Assembly: GCA_947624335.1 (NCBI GenBank)
Contig: CANQJX010000120.1
Span: forward strand, 1 to 5,894
Length of the DNA stretch: 5,894 nt
Source of the DNA: an uncultured Marvinbryantia sp.
Lineage (GTDB): Bacteria > Bacillota > Clostridia > Lachnospirales > Lachnospiraceae
Direction of reading: 5' to 3'
Shown: piece after piece, positions 5,792-5,894 of the stretch
Numbering within the stretch: position 1 is the stretch's first letter
How the letters are laid out: each line of letters begins with the position of its first letter
Program-made: the position numbers and the translations under genes
The notes under the pieces: generated by a model
Database searches by the model: none
Told to the model about the DNA's origin: nothing
What the model saw: the letters and a program-made list of their open reading frames with translations, nothing else

Positions 5792-5894
5792 ATGAAAAAG
5801 TACAGGAGAATCAGAGATCTACGGGAGGACAAGGATATCACACAGGCAAAGCTTGCGGAAAAGCTGGATCTTTCCCAGCGCACTTACAGCCGCT
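5792..5894 (+). CDS. XRE/Cro-family helix-turn-helix transcriptional regulator, 3' truncated by window edge
   Basis: Thirty-four codons are visible before the window ends. They read as the beginning of a lambda-repressor-like DNA-binding domain: RIRDLREDKDITQAKLAEKL supplies helix 1 and helix 2, with the characteristic Thr17-Gln18 at the start of helix 2, and LSQRTYSR (residues 27-34) starts the turn and recognition helix. A strong Shine-Dalgarno AAAGGAG (5777-5783) is 8 nt before the ATG. The gene has its own promoter and a perfect inverted repeat over it, suggesting autoregulation. Targets and any C-terminal domain cannot be seen. It could be a stand-alone chromosomal regulator, an antitoxin, or the edge of an accessory element. 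Confidence 0.85.
   Translation, partial: MKKYRRIRDLREDKDITQAKLAEKLDLSQRTYSR

Overview
The window looks like chromosomal DNA from a spore-forming, probably anaerobic Clostridia member, most likely Lachnospiraceae-like. This rests on an alpha/beta-type small acid-soluble spore protein gene, a clostridial-style set of corrin biosynthesis genes, a YARHG-domain secreted protein and purine-rich Shine-Dalgarno sites. Genus and species cannot be named from this window alone. All seven genes are on the plus strand and tightly packed, and no mobile element, CRISPR array, tRNA or rRNA was seen.

Layout. (1) About 1-2577 is the end of a cobalamin (vitamin B12) block: the C-terminal third of a threonine-phosphate decarboxylase (CobD-like), a complete cobyric acid synthase (CobQ/CbiP) and a complete precorrin-8X / cobalt-precorrin-8 methylmutase (CbiC/CobH). 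CbiC makes cobyrinate, CobQ amidates the a,c-diamide form to cobyric acid, and CobD supplies the aminopropanol-phosphate arm of the nucleotide loop. (2) About 2599-4457 holds two envelope genes that follow cbiC with gaps of only 21 and 11 nt: a secreted YARHG-domain protein with an aspartate-rich calcium-binding-like loop, and a four-helix membrane protein of the DUF1461/TIGR01906 family, which includes the lipoprotein transacylase Lit. (3) About 4533-5734 holds the spore protein gene, overlapping by 4 nt the start of holA (DNA polymerase III delta subunit). (4) From 5792 an XRE/Cro-type helix-turn-helix regulator begins and runs off the end. Its start region carries a perfect 9-bp inverted repeat over the -10 box and the ribosome binding site.

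The first five genes could be one transcript, as I see no terminator between them. The 75-nt gap before the spore protein gene is the first place with room for a new promoter, and a weak forespore-type candidate lies there. I found no clearly undescribed system. The items most worth a second look are the palindrome before the regulator, the spore-protein/holA overlap and the envelope pair attached to the cobalamin block.
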